Shown: piece after piece, positions 17,451 through 26,568 of the stretch
Layout of the letters: each line of letters begins with the position of its first letter
Position numbering within the stretch: the stretch's first letter is position 1
DNA from: Alicyclobacillus suci
GTDB lineage: Bacteria; Bacillota; Bacilli; Alicyclobacillales; Alicyclobacillaceae
DNA length: 60,825 bases
Assembly: GCF_017329615.1 (NCBI RefSeq)
Contig: NZ_JAFMTW010000020.1
Span: forward strand, 1-60,825
Reading direction: 5' to 3'
Notes under the pieces: model-generated
What the model was told of the DNA's origin: nothing
Seen by the model: the letters and a program-made list of their open reading frames with translations, nothing else
Databases searched by the model: none
Translations under genes and position numbers: made by a program

Positions 17451-18542
17451 TTAGCTAATCCGCAAAATCGGTTTGACCACCAAACCATTTTTTGAGTCCT
17501 CAAACGCCTGATTAATTTGTTCGAAATCGTAAAATCCCACGAGCCGATCAAATGGGAATTTGCCTTCCTTGTAGTAGCGAATGAGCTTCGGAATAAATAA
17601 CTGTGGAACAGCGTCGCCTTCAACGACCCCTACGACAGATTTACCTTCGCCCATGATATCCAACTGAACGTTGAACGTAACCTCACCAGTCGCGCCAACG
17701 ATAGCCACCGTACCCAAAGCACGTAAAGCCCTTACAGACTGTAAAACAACAGGCGTAACACCCGTGGTCTCAACGGCATAGTGTGTTCCACCATTGGTGA
17801 TTTTTTTAATCTCTGAAATAACATCAACCGTCTTCCCATTCAGCACGTGAGTAGCCCCTAGCTCTTTTGCTAATTCAAGACGGCTGTCATGGACATCAAC
17901 GGCAACAATGGTCGAGCACCCCGCAATTTTTGCAGCCATCACTGCGCTCAACCCCACAGCTCCACACCCATAAATCGCGATGGAATCTCCTGGGCGCGGC
18001 ATCAATTTATTAAGAACAGTACCACTACCAGTCTGAATTCCACATCCCAGTGGCCCCAATAAAGCCAAGTCTACGTCTTTATCTACTTTAACTACGTTGC
18101 GCTCGTGCGTAACAGCATATGTGGCAAAAGAGGATTGTCCAAAGAACGTAGAAACCTCTTTTCCACCTTGATGAAGTCGATGACTATTGTCGCTGGCGAA
18201 ACCACCAAAATTCAACTCGTTCATATGAACACATGTAGATGGATGGCCACTCAAGCAATTTTCACACTGGCCACATGAAGAAAACGATAATACCACATGG
18301 TCCCCCGGCTCAATATTCGTTACGCCAGGGCCCACTTTCTCTACAATGCCTGAGCCTTCATGACCCAACACTGCCGGAAGTGGAACCGGTATCATTTGCT
18401 CCCGAACAACGGCGTCCGTATGGCAAACCCCTGCGCCCACAATTCGAACCAATACTTCATTGGTTTTCGGAGCATCGAGATTCAATGTCTCAATTTGAAA
18501 GTCCTCATCCTTAGAATGGATCACTGCTGCTTTAATTTCCAT
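17451..18542 (-). CDS. Zinc-dependent aryl-alcohol-type (XylB/AdhC-like) dehydrogenase
   Basis: About 363 residues, medium-chain dehydrogenase. Catalytic zinc ligands are in GVCHTDAV and GHEGSGIVE, with the third in LGCGIQTG; structural zinc ligands are CGQCENC and the following TC of HPSTC. The NAD-binding loop is IYGCGAVGLSAVMAAK. The LGPLGCGIQTGSGTV block is typical of benzyl- or aryl-alcohol dehydrogenases. ATG 18542 follows GAAGGGTTTTTG. It probably oxidises an aromatic alcohol feeding the ring-cleavage genes; the substrate is inferred. Shared box copy 3 lies about 30 bp upstream. Confidence 0.88.
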   Translation of the reverse strand: MEIKAAVIHSKDEDFQIETLNLDAPKTNEVLVRIVGAGVCHTDAVVREQMIPVPLPAVLGHEGSGIVEKVGPGVTNIEPGDHVVLSFSSCGQCENCLSGHPSTCVHMNELNFGGFASDNSHRLHQGGKEVSTFFGQSSFATYAVTHERNVVKVDKDVDLALLGPLGCGIQTGSGTVLNKLMPRPGDSIAIYGCGAVGLSAVMAAKIAGCSTIVAVDVHDSRLELAKELGATHVLNGKTVDVISEIKKITNGGTHYAVETTGVTPVVLQSVRALRALGTVAIVGATGEVTFNVQLDIMGEGKSVVGVVEGDAVPQLFIPKLIRYYKEGKFPFDRLVGFYDFEQINQAFEDSKNGLVVKPILRIS

Positions 18543-18567
18543 CAAAAACCCTTCCCTCTCTTACTTG

Positions 18568-18596
18568 ATAATTTTCAATAACTATCTTATTACAAA
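18568..18596. promoter_or_regulatory. Shared catabolic box, copy 3 (before the alcohol dehydrogenase)
   Basis: ATAATTTTCAATAACTATCT followed by TATTACAAA, aligning with copies at 13599 and 15359 (core ATTTTCAA-TAACTAT). It lies immediately upstream of the dehydrogenase start on the same strand orientation as the others. Confidence 0.5.
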
Positions 18597-18696
18597 CAGA
18601 TACTAAATCCTAATTGTTAAGGTCCTAGGTTTGGCCGCAATGTCTAAGCGCCGCACAATTACGACCCGCCAAGGCTTCGTGTATGATTCTATTGCT

Positions 18697-18779
18697 TCAC
18701 CCAAAAGGTGCTCCTTCCTAGCGAAGATGTGGTTCTTGACAAACTCATCTTAGCCATACGGGGAGCACCTTTTGGGTGA
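18697..18779. repeat. 83-bp element with perfect 18-bp terminal inverted repeats
   Basis: TCACCCAAAAGGTGCTCC and GGAGCACCTTTTGGGTGA are exact reverse complements separated by 47 bases. An inner imperfect pairing (AAGATG and CATCTT) extends the stem. It could be a large terminator hairpin or a tiny non-autonomous mobile element. It lies between two catabolic blocks. Confidence 0.6.
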
Positions 18780-18850
18780 TTCACACCAGTTTATGAGGAC
18801 ACAATCGTCGAAATCAGGGATACACCTAATCTAGCACTACAAGTGTCAAC

Positions 18851-19230
18851 TCAGTTTAGACTGACTTTCTTGTGTGGCTCACTGCGCAGACGTGGCAAAT
18901 TAAATCCGTACTGTTGTTGGACAAACAGCAGTGCAATCGCGGCGATCACGCTTGGAATTGCAAACGCCAGAAAGTTGACCGCCAACGGTAAATGCGCCGT
19001 CAACAGCACCCCACCCATGGTAGGTCCTAAAATGCCGCCAATACGACCAATTCCGAGCGACCATCCGATACCTGTCGAACGCATATCTTCTGGATAGTAT
19101 TGAGAGACATAGGCGTTGGCCACAATCTGTGTACCCGTGGTCGTCGCGCCGGCAATAAACAACAAAATATAGAGGAATACCATGTCCGGTCGAGTACCAA
19201 TCAGAATCATTGAAATGGCGGCCACACGAC
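18851..19230 (-). pseudogene. C-terminal remnant of an aromatic-acid:H+ symporter (AAHS) MFS gene
   Basis: About 115 codons match only the last third of an MFS transporter (VFLYILLFIAGATTTGTQIV, YYPEDMRSTGIGWSLGIGRI, GGILGPTMGGVL). Upstream of RRVAAISMIL the similarity ends abruptly and the next 30 bases lead straight to the stop of the fusion gene at 19260. The first two thirds of the transporter are therefore deleted. It probably once imported 3-hydroxybenzoate or gentisate for this cluster. Confidence 0.75.
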
Positions 19231-19259
19231 GATTCCATGATGCCGCATATGCACTCGTA

Positions 19260-20676
19260 TTAATGCTGAGGCTGTGCCTGGTACGCACGATGGGTCCGTT
19301 CCACCTGGCCGATATGCTTTTCCAAATGCTCGGTGATAAAATGGCCAATGATCCATGCTATCGTTTTCGTTCCAAACTTGGGGTTTACAGCTTCAATCGA
19401 CAAATCGTCATCCGTCAAGCGGGAGAGCATGTGCAACACTTCCTGTTTGCCTCGATTCAAACCTTCCATCAGTGTCACCAACGTCTCTGTCCCTGACAGA
19501 TTGACCGCCTCCAGGCGAGCCTCATGCGTTACCGTCCGACCAAAATTCGTACCCGGATTCCCTTTCACATGCAGTACGTCCTGGCTGAAGAAATGTTCAA
19601 ATTCAGCGACGTGTGCCAATATTTGAGCCACTGACCACGCATCCCCGGATGGCTTAAAATGAAGTGCCGGAGCCGCCACCTTGACAGCTGCCCGCTCCAA
19701 ATCAGCGTGCAACTCGCGAATACCCGTCGCAATTTTCCGTACATTTTCCGTGTTCACAATGCGGTTTTCGAGCGAGCCAATCCCTTCAATTTCTACACGG
19801 ACGACATCGCCGACCTTCATGAATCCTTTGGGATTCATCGCGACGCCAACACCACCAGGTGTCCCTGTGGCAATAATGTCTCCCGGCTCCAGCGTCATAA
19901 ATTGAGATATAAACGAGATGAGAAACGGAATGTTGAAAATTAAACGACCCGTGTTGTCGTGTTGGCGCAACTCATCATTTAGCCACAGCTTGATGTCTAA
20001 CCGATGTGGATCCGGCAGCTCATCCGCTGTCACCATGACGGGTCCAATCGGCCCACTGAGATCGAACGACTTCCCTTGCAACCATTGTGGTGTGCGGTGT
20101 TGCCAATCTCGCACGGTGATATCATTCAATACCGTGTAACCAGCCACATAATCCATCGCATCTTCCTCTGAAATGTATCGCCCTTGCTTGCCAATGACAA
20201 CACCGAGCTCCGCTTCATAATCCAATTGGTCGGAAACCTGCGGGAAAGGTACGCCATCGCCATCGGCACATACCGTGTTCGATAGTTTTGCGAACACGAC
20301 AGGGATAGTCGGAACGTCGCGTTTCATTTCTGAAACGTGATCATGATAGTTTCTGCCTACACATACAATTTTCCCAGGATGAGGAATTGGCGACAGCCGT
20401 TGAACTGAATCCGGGTCGTAGATGTACGCTTGACGCTCCGAGGCTGACTGTTCCAAAACAAAGTTCACCACTTGGCGAGCGTGATCGAACGTCCTGTGAC
20501 TCCCCCTGAGAAACGCAACGGCATCTGTCGGGACAAGCAAGTTTGCGAGTCTATCTGATTCGTGCTCTCCCCGTGCAGCAAGCGCCGCGACATGCAAGAT
20601 TCAAGTCGAGAAATCCTTCTTCGATTTCAATACCAATTCGTTCTTCGTGGTTCACCAAAAATGATACAATGCGCAT
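19260..20676 (-). CDS. Fumarylpyruvate hydrolase fused to DinB-type maleylpyruvate isomerase, 5' frameshift
   Basis: The N-terminal two thirds is a fumarylacetoacetate-hydrolase domain: GRNYHDHVSEMKRD, LDYEAELGVVIGKQGRYIS, LQGKSFDLSGPIGPV, GDIIATGTPGGVG (metal ligands in the Glu pair). The last about 150 residues are a DinB-like domain with histidines in ILAHVAEFEHFF and GHFITEHLEKHIGQ. In gentisate pathways, maleylpyruvate is isomerised and then hydrolysed, so this fusion may do both steps. The natural start is ATG 20676 behind GAGGGGATTTAGAG, reading MRIVSFLVNHEERIGIEIEE; that frame is lost near 20584-20592 unless one base is removed, giving DLNLACAALAARGEHES. A TTG at 20597 opens the long frame. 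Confidence 0.82.
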
Positions 20677-20707
20677 CTCTAAATCCCCTCATCAAAATAG
20701 ATTGTGA

Positions 20708-21817
20708 TTATGCCAAAACATCGCTATCACTTAGAACTTTAAATTCGTCTGTAATCACCTGACGCTTCTCTGGATGCGCCTCCGTTTTGTCGAGATGCAA
20801 CGCTTCCATCACGGGCAAGTCGTTGGTCGAGAACAGGTAGGCACCCTGACTTCCAGTGTTAACGTGCTCATGCCAAGCCCAGTTTGGAATAACAAACGTG
20901 TCCCCTTTTTTCCAGCTAAACTTCACACCGTTGATCACGGTGTAGCCCTCTCCGTCAAACACGTGATAAATTGCGCTGTGCACGTGGCGATGTGCCCATG
21001 TTGCGTGTCCTTCCGGCAAGAACTGCATCATCGCGCCAATTGTATTCGCAGCGGCTTTCCCCGTCGCCGGATTGATGAACTCGACCGCGTACGCATCAAA
21101 CGGATCTGCCTCGAGTTTTGCCAAATTTTCCAACGCCTGTTTAGTTTGGTTCCATTTAAATACCGCTTGCGGTGCGTAATGGTTCTGATGATCTTGAACA
21201 GGGCGTAAGCCAGACGCGGAGTAGCGAAGCGCCGAATAATTGTCAGGCTTCGTCACAGGCTGGTTAAAGTCGGGATAGTGTTCGAAGAACATGGCGCCTA
21301 ATTGGTACAACATCGGAATGTCCAAGCAGTCTAGCCAAAGCATCGGTTCACCGCCGCTATGGACGTGATCGTGCCAGAGACCTGCAGGGGTGATGAGGAA
21401 GTCACCCTCCTCCATGTACACGCGTTCGCCTTCGACGATGGTATATGCGCCGGAACCCTGTACGATAAAGCGAATCGCACTTTGATTGTGCCGATGGGAT
21501 GGTGCCTTTTCACCCGGGAGCAGCAATTGAATACCTGCATACAACGTTTGCGTAAGTGACCCCCAACCCCATGGTTCGAGATCTCTAGCACCTGGATTAC
21601 TAAAGAAAACAACTCGCCGTTCTCCTCCGCGGTCCGGCGTCACAAGTTCCCCTGACTCCATCACGAAATTTTTTACTTCATCCCATTTCCATAGATAGGG
21701 GATGACTCTTGGTTTCGGCTCTTTGGTCATGATGCTTCCAATAGAATTCCAGAGGGGACCTAATTTCCGGCTTTTCAAGCGATCATAATACTCGTTTAGC
21801 CGTTCTTCATATGTCAT
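20708..21817 (-). CDS. Gentisate 1,2-dioxygenase
   Basis: 369 residues, bicupin ring-cleavage dioxygenase opening gentisate to maleylpyruvate with Fe(II). The N-terminal cupin carries PSHRHNQSAIRFIVQGSG and LWHDHVHSG, supplying the iron histidines. The second cupin repeats the pattern (WAHRHVHSAIYHVFDGEGYT, NWAWHEHVN). ATG 21817 follows GGAGGTTGTTGTG. It lies between the hydroxylase and the hydrolase-isomerase gene, the biochemical order of the pathway. Confidence 0.93.
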   Translation of the reverse strand: MTYEERLNEYYDRLKSRKLGPLWNSIGSIMTKEPKPRVIPYLWKWDEVKNFVMESGELVTPDRGGERRVVFFSNPGARDLEPWGWGSLTQTLYAGIQLLLPGEKAPSHRHNQSAIRFIVQGSGAYTIVEGERVYMEEGDFLITPAGLWHDHVHSGGEPMLWLDCLDIPMLYQLGAMFFEHYPDFNQPVTKPDNYSALRYSASGLRPVQDHQNHYAPQAVFKWNQTKQALENLAKLEADPFDAYAVEFINPATGKAAANTIGAMMQFLPEGHATWAHRHVHSAIYHVFDGEGYTVINGVKFSWKKGDTFVIPNWAWHEHVNTGSQGAYLFSTNDLPVMEALHLDKTEAHPEKRQVITDEFKVLSDSDVLA

Positions 21818-21842
21818 CACAACAACCTCCTTGTAATCGCTA

Positions 21843-23036
21843 TCATATCGATTTCTTGCTGGCTAATTTGATGTTGTGTCCGCCATATATCCACTCAACA
21901 AAACTGAGATCACTTGAAGCACGCCGTTCGAGAATGGTATTTCGCAACAACACCGTAGTTGGGTCTGACGCATGAATGATGTGACCCCAAGTACGAACAC
22001 TGCGCTGTACGCGTGCTGTACGCGGGATTCTCTCGTTTTGATATTCAGCGAATACGTGTTGAATATCGTCTCCATACTTCTCGAACATCCGACCTAAACA
22101 CTCCGCATCTTCAATCGCCTGACATGCGCCTTGAGCCATGTACTGGTACATCGGATGTGCCGCATCCCCCAGCAACGAGATTCGTCCCATCGTCCAATTG
22201 TCAATGGGCTCTCTGTCAAACATCTTCCAATGTTTGTCTCGATGAATGTATTCCATTGCTTTCTGAATGGTCGGACAACAGATTTGATAATGTGCATCGA
22301 GTTCATCTGGCCCTCCCCAATCTTCCACCCCCTCGTGATAGCGCTTACTTTTAAAGACCGCGACTTGATTATATAGCTCGTTTCCACGAACGGAATACTG
22401 CACAAAGTGCATGTCTGGTCCAATCCACATAACAACGTCTTCCAAACGCGCATGTGCGTTCATCCCAGATAGCGGTACAGCTCCTCGATATGCGATAAAT
22501 CCATCTGGAATTGGTTCATCCTCGACCAAGCGCTTCCGCGTGGTCGACCACAGCCCATCAGCTCCAATCACGGCGTTGGCCATATACGTTGATCCATCTT
22601 GGCACTGAACTTCAACCTCTGACCCGAGATCATGCATATTGACGACCTTTTTGTCAGTGATGAGGAGCATATTCTCTTCCTGTCGACAAGCGTTTGCAAG
22701 TACCGCGTGCAAGTCAGACCGATGCATCACCGCATAGGGATATCCGTAGCGATGCAAGAATTCTTTTGTCAGGTCAAGTGCGGACAACTCACGCTCACGA
22801 ATTGCGTCCATGAGGACAAGTCTTTCCGGAAATACAGCGTATTTTTTAATTTCATCGTAGAGTCCCAAATTGTCCAATACTGCAATCGCATTAGGGCCCA
22901 ACTGTAACCCTGCACCAATCTCCGAAAATTCCGGAGCTTGTTCTAGGACACAAACGGATTGCCCAGTCCTCGCGATGGATAAAGCCGCAGCGAGCCCGCC
23001 AATGCCGCCACCAATCACCAAAATCGAACTGCCCAC
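21843..23036 (-). CDS. FAD-dependent 3-hydroxybenzoate 6-hydroxylase
   Basis: 397 residues, group A flavoprotein monooxygenase. FAD-binding motifs are VIGGGIGGLAAALSIARTG at the N-terminus, the NADPH/FAD motif ANAVIGADGLWSTTRK, and LLGDAAHPMYQYMAQGACQA in the C-terminal half. It hydroxylates 3-hydroxybenzoate to gentisate, the substrate of the next gene; salicylate 5-type or related substrates cannot be excluded. Start GTG 23036 with GAGGTGAAACAAA upstream. It is divergent from an IclR gene, with a palindromic site in between. Confidence 0.9.
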   Translation of the reverse strand: MGSSILVIGGGIGGLAAALSIARTGQSVCVLEQAPEFSEIGAGLQLGPNAIAVLDNLGLYDEIKKYAVFPERLVLMDAIRERELSALDLTKEFLHRYGYPYAVMHRSDLHAVLANACRQEENMLLITDKKVVNMHDLGSEVEVQCQDGSTYMANAVIGADGLWSTTRKRLVEDEPIPDGFIAYRGAVPLSGMNAHARLEDVVMWIGPDMHFVQYSVRGNELYNQVAVFKSKRYHEGVEDWGGPDELDAHYQICCPTIQKAMEYIHRDKHWKMFDREPIDNWTMGRISLLGDAAHPMYQYMAQGACQAIEDAECLGRMFEKYGDDIQHVFAEYQNERIPRTARVQRSVRTWGHIIHASDPTTVLLRNTILERRASSDLSFVEWIYGGHNIKLASKKSI

Positions 23037-23060
23037 TTTGTTTCACCTCATTCCCGATAT

Positions 23061-23077
23061 GTTTACATATAGTAAAC
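23061..23077. promoter_or_regulatory. IclR-type operator candidate before the hydroxylase
   Basis: GTTTAC-ATATA-GTAAAC: perfect 6-bp arms around 5 bases, ending 25 bp upstream of the hydroxylase start. A half site GTTTA follows at 23091. IclR repressors commonly bind such short AT-rich palindromes. Confidence 0.5.
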
Positions 23078-23278
23078 AATATTCACTACTGTTTAATAAA
23101 ATGATATCACGCCAACACCGTTTTTGTAAACGGTTACTTTTGTGCTCTCAAGCACCAAAGAACGAGCGGGCATAAGAAGCTCCTACATCAAACCGCCTGC
23201 CGGGAGTTTCTTATTGGTACCGAAAGCCATATCGTTTGTCTCGCGTACTAAACCATTGGAAGTTGTGGTATACTTTTT

Positions 23279-23294
23279 CGGAAACGTTTTCAAT
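23279..23294. promoter_or_regulatory. cre-like site upstream of the IclR/gentisate genes
   Basis: CGGAAACGTTTTCAAT fits the loose CcpA site pattern (GGAAACGTTTTC core, nearly palindromic). Together with the perfect cre-like site at 2856 it suggests carbon catabolite control of several catabolic units here. Confidence 0.35.
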
Positions 23295-23420
23295 CATAAA
23301 CGGTATAGTTACCCAATTCGCGACCATGACGGACATATTCCAAGGTTGCGAGGTATGTTCGTAAGGTTTGTGTGGTATATCCTTGACGTACGTCAATCAA
23401 TTCAACTTGGGGGATACTCC

Positions 23421-24176
23421 GTGGAAAGCAGAAATGATATGACTGGTCTCGGGATACAATCCTTAGAAACGGGCCTATCGATTTTAAAAGAAATCAGCGC
23501 AGCCCCTGAACCACTTTCCATCACTGAGATTTCTGAACGATGCAACATGCCGAAAAGTAAATTGCATCGTTATCTGACAAGTTTATATCGTACAGGATTT
23601 CTGCGACGAGACGCGAACTTGAGATACTCTATTGGCGAAGAATTTTTCTCTATCGGACTGAAGGCTCTGGGGAATCTTGATATTCGACATCAAGCTCGCC
23701 CCACGTTAATTCGGCTGCGGGAGCGCCTGAATGAAACGGTCGCGCTATCCATTTGGACCGAAAGGGGTCCTCACTTTATTCATTGGGAAGAAAGTCGTCG
23801 GGCAGTCAACGTCGGCATTCGAGTGGGAAGTGAAGTCAGCGCTGTAAAAACGGCCGGAGGAAAAGTATTTTTAGCATTTCTGCCAGCAAGTCAAACCAAC
23901 CATGTCATCGAAAAAGAATTAGCTGAATATGGCATACTGCGCGCAGACTTTGAAAAAGAAATGGAACACATCCGAACGAAAAAATTTGCGACCACCGAAG
24001 GGAGTTTACTGCAGGGTATCGCTTCCGTAGGCTGTCCTGTTTTCGGAAGAGACCATTCCATTATCGCGGCAATCACAGTTGTCGGGATATTGGGCTACCT
24101 CGACATCAGTGAGAACTCACCCGTGGTCTCCGTTCTAAAAGAGGAATGCGCATCACTATCCAACATCCTAATTTAA
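23421..24176 (+). CDS. IclR-family transcriptional regulator of the gentisate cluster
   Basis: 251 residues. The N-terminal winged HTH reads LGIQSLETGLSILKEI, then SITEISERCNMPKSKLHRYL; the effector domain follows (RETVALSIW-like region, GSEVSAVKTAGGKVFLAF). Start GTG 23421 is chosen because GGGGGATACTCC lies directly upstream and it gives the normal family length; the open frame extends to 23142 without a site. Divergent from the hydroxylase operon, which it probably controls in response to 3-hydroxybenzoate or gentisate. Confidence 0.87.
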   Translation: MESRNDMTGLGIQSLETGLSILKEISAAPEPLSITEISERCNMPKSKLHRYLTSLYRTGFLRRDANLRYSIGEEFFSIGLKALGNLDIRHQARPTLIRLRERLNETVALSIWTERGPHFIHWEESRRAVNVGIRVGSEVSAVKTAGGKVFLAFLPASQTNHVIEKELAEYGILRADFEKEMEHIRTKKFATTEGSLLQGIASVGCPVFGRDHSIIAAITVVGILGYLDISENSPVVSVLKEECASLSNILI

Positions 24177-24528
24177 CGGAAGCAGTCCTTCCTCATCACT
24201 GCTTATTGACAGTGAGAGAATTTTGTTCAGGCGGCCACTCCATATCAAATAATGTGTGAGTCCGTAGCGACTTTGCAGACGGCTGGCTTTGAGTCAGTCG
24301 TCGAGGCACCCCATATATGGTACGCCGTACTCCGACTGACATCACACCAAAAATAGCTTGGCCCTCGGGAAGCGCCTGAGTCGACAACACGCCATCCCTC
24401 GCTGAGCCGCCTTCTGCATCCACTTTGTTTCCCTTGGCACGAAACGGTACCAAGACCGCGCGACGGGGAACCCTGTCGTAAATGTAGGTGGAGATGCCTG
24501 ACGGCTCCGTCGTTAAACGAATAGTTAC
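24177..24528. other. Intergenic stretch, no supported gene
   Basis: 352 bases between the convergent IclR and kinase genes. A minus-strand frame of 85 codons (24196-24453) exists but starts without a ribosome site and resembles nothing I know. No clear terminator hairpin was recognised. Confidence 0.5.
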
Positions 24529-26349
24529 CTATTCTACAGGCAGCCTAATCCGAACGGTTGTACCTTTTCCAGGTGTACTATGTATCTCCATGTTCCCCTC
24601 GTGGGCAGAAATAATCTTGTAACACACCATTAGCCCGAGTCCTGTGCCCTTCTCTTTTGTTGTATAAAACGGTTCACCCAGTTTTGGAATATGTTCTTCT
24701 TCAATTCCGACGCCTTCATCAATAAACTCGATACATACGTTTTTATCCCTCGACTTTAATCGAACCAGCAAGTTCCCGCCTGAAGGCATCGCCTCGATGC
24801 CATTTTTAATGACATTCACAAACACTTGCTTTAGCTGACTAGACTCACACAATACAGTTGGAACGCCTTGTTCAAAGTCGGTTTGAATCATGACATTCTT
24901 CATCACGGCCTGCGCAGACAACAACGTAATCACTTCACGCAGTATCGTCTCAACCTGATGCTGCTCAAAGTGTGTCGCTTGCGGCTTGGCAAGTACCAAC
25001 ATCTCACTGAGAATCATTTCGATTCGTTCAAGTTCAGCCTTCATGATTTCGAAATACCGTCTGTTCGCTTCCGTCGACGTTTGATGAAACATCTGCGTAA
25101 AGCCTTTTAGGGCAGTCAGCGGATTTCGTATCTCATGAGCGACACCCGCCGCAAGTTGCCCAACGGCAGTGAGCTTCTCCGCATTCATCATATTGGTTTC
25201 AGCCCGTTTTCGGTCCGTAATGTCGCGAATAATCACCTGAATCGAGGTCGCCCCAAATAAAGCCGCATGCGATTCTGCGTCAAAGACCATACCGTTGAGC
25301 TTGATCCACTTTACTTCCGCTACATCAATCTCTTGACCTGAGAGTGCAATCTCAACAATTTTTCTAGATGCTTCATGGTGGTCAGGGTGAAGGAAGTCAT
25401 AATAATCCCGACCAATGATCTCGCTCTCGTTAGCCGCCCCAAACAGTTGCACCCCGGCTTTGTTCATAAAAACCCATTTTCCATTTTCCATAATCCCGAT
25501 AGCATCACGAGAGTTATCGACCAATCGTTGATACATTTGCTGGGTCTCTACAAGCTCTTGACGCGTCCTTTTTTGTTCCGTAATATCCTCCAAAATGATG
25601 TAACATCCAATTTGCTCACCTTCAATAATAATCGGTACACTCGTTACGCTGACATCAACTGAATAACCATCCTTATGCGTCACTTGCAGCTCAATATTTT
25701 TTACAGATGTTTGTGTACAGAGCGTGCGCGCCTCTGGAAATTCGTCCAAATCTACGATCATCTGAATAACATCTCTTCCGAGAAGCTCATGTAGAGCGTA
25801 TCCTGTAATGCGTTCAAACGCAGGATTTGCCCCCATGACGGCCCCGGTTATGTCAATTGAGCAAATTCCATTCGGGTTGTATTTCTTTAAAGACTCATAC
25901 CGCTCAGAACGCTCCCTTAACGCCCTTTCGGTACGCTTTTGTTCCGTAATGTCTTTTGATATGCCAAATATTCCAACGATACGCCCATTGATCACGATAG
26001 GCGTATCGGTAACATGCAATTCCACTCGATGCCCATATTTATTCAAAATGGTTGTCTCAAACGAAAGAGATTTACCCTCACGCAATTCTTTCAAGACCCG
26101 ATATGACTCTGGAAGCCTTTCTGGGATGACCAAGTTCTTAAATGACATACTCAAGAATTCATCGTGCGAGTATCCGAATATTTTAACGCAAGCTGGATTG
26201 GCATCCAGGTAATTACCATCTAAATCCGAAATATAGACAGCGTCCGGGTGGTTTTTAAAGAACGATTTATAAATACCACTTTCAGAAATGTGTCGTAAAT
26301 AGTTCTCACTGACTGACAATGCTCGTGCCCCCGTCCTTTGCGTATGCAT
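24529..26349 (-). CDS. Soluble PAS-domain sensor histidine kinase (sporulation-kinase type)
   Basis: 606 residues, no membrane segment. Three PAS domains in tandem (about residues 15-135, 147-265 and 268-390; e.g. DAVYISDLDGNYLDANPAC, SIDITGAVMGANPAFERITG), each followed by an RDITERK-like linker. Then HisKA with the phosphorylated His in GVAHEIRNPLTALKGFTQ (about residue 405) and HATPase (N box VIKNGIEAM, G box FIDEGVGIE and GTGLGLMVCYKII). The pattern resembles orphan kinases that feed the Spo0A phosphorelay. No response regulator gene is adjacent. No good ribosome site precedes ATG 26349, so the true start could be slightly different. Confidence 0.88.
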   Translation of the reverse strand: MHTQRTGARALSVSENYLRHISESGIYKSFFKNHPDAVYISDLDGNYLDANPACVKIFGYSHDEFLSMSFKNLVIPERLPESYRVLKELREGKSLSFETTILNKYGHRVELHVTDTPIVINGRIVGIFGISKDITEQKRTERALRERSERYESLKKYNPNGICSIDITGAVMGANPAFERITGYALHELLGRDVIQMIVDLDEFPEARTLCTQTSVKNIELQVTHKDGYSVDVSVTSVPIIIEGEQIGCYIILEDITEQKRTRQELVETQQMYQRLVDNSRDAIGIMENGKWVFMNKAGVQLFGAANESEIIGRDYYDFLHPDHHEASRKIVEIALSGQEIDVAEVKWIKLNGMVFDAESHAALFGATSIQVIIRDITDRKRAETNMMNAEKLTAVGQLAAGVAHEIRNPLTALKGFTQMFHQTSTEANRRYFEIMKAELERIEMILSEMLVLAKPQATHFEQHQVETILREVITLLSAQAVMKNVMIQTDFEQGVPTVLCESSQLKQVFVNVIKNGIEAMPSGGNLLVRLKSRDKNVCIEFIDEGVGIEEEHIPKLGEPFYTTKEKGTGLGLMVCYKIISAHEGNMEIHSTPGKGTTVRIRLPVE

Positions 26350-26527
26350 TCTGTCTGTAAAGAAACTTCTCTACACAATGAATACATTTTTAAAATCGGA
26401 TTACAAGAAAAAACATGGATCAGTCGAACAGAGTGGTCATTATGTGAGGGTAATGATAAATTTCCACAATTCTTATCCCATTCCTGCTACAGCGTCAAGG
26501 CCAAACGCGAGGTATTCCAATCCCCAC

Positions 26528-26556
26528 AAAAAAGCGACCGCATCATCGCGGCCGCC
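26528..26556 (-). terminator. Terminator after the small membrane protein gene
   Basis: Read on the minus strand, GCGGCCGC, a 6-base loop, GCGGTCGC (one G-U pair) and then TTTTTT. It begins 13 bases after the stop at 26569. Confidence 0.8.
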
Positions 26557-26568
26557 TCACTGACATTT

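Larger units (their letters stand above)
23037..23420. other. Divergent control region between hydroxylase and IclR gene
   Basis: 384 bases. It holds the palindrome at 23061-23077, a near-palindrome GTAAACGGTTAC at 23126-23137 and a cre-like CGGAAACGTTTTCAAT at 23279-23294. An open frame runs through from 23142 into the IclR gene, but has no ribosome site before 23421. Confidence 0.6.

Noticed and set aside
24196..24453. 85-codon minus-strand frame after the IclR gene
   Set aside because: No ribosome site, no family resemblance, and it lies between convergent genes.
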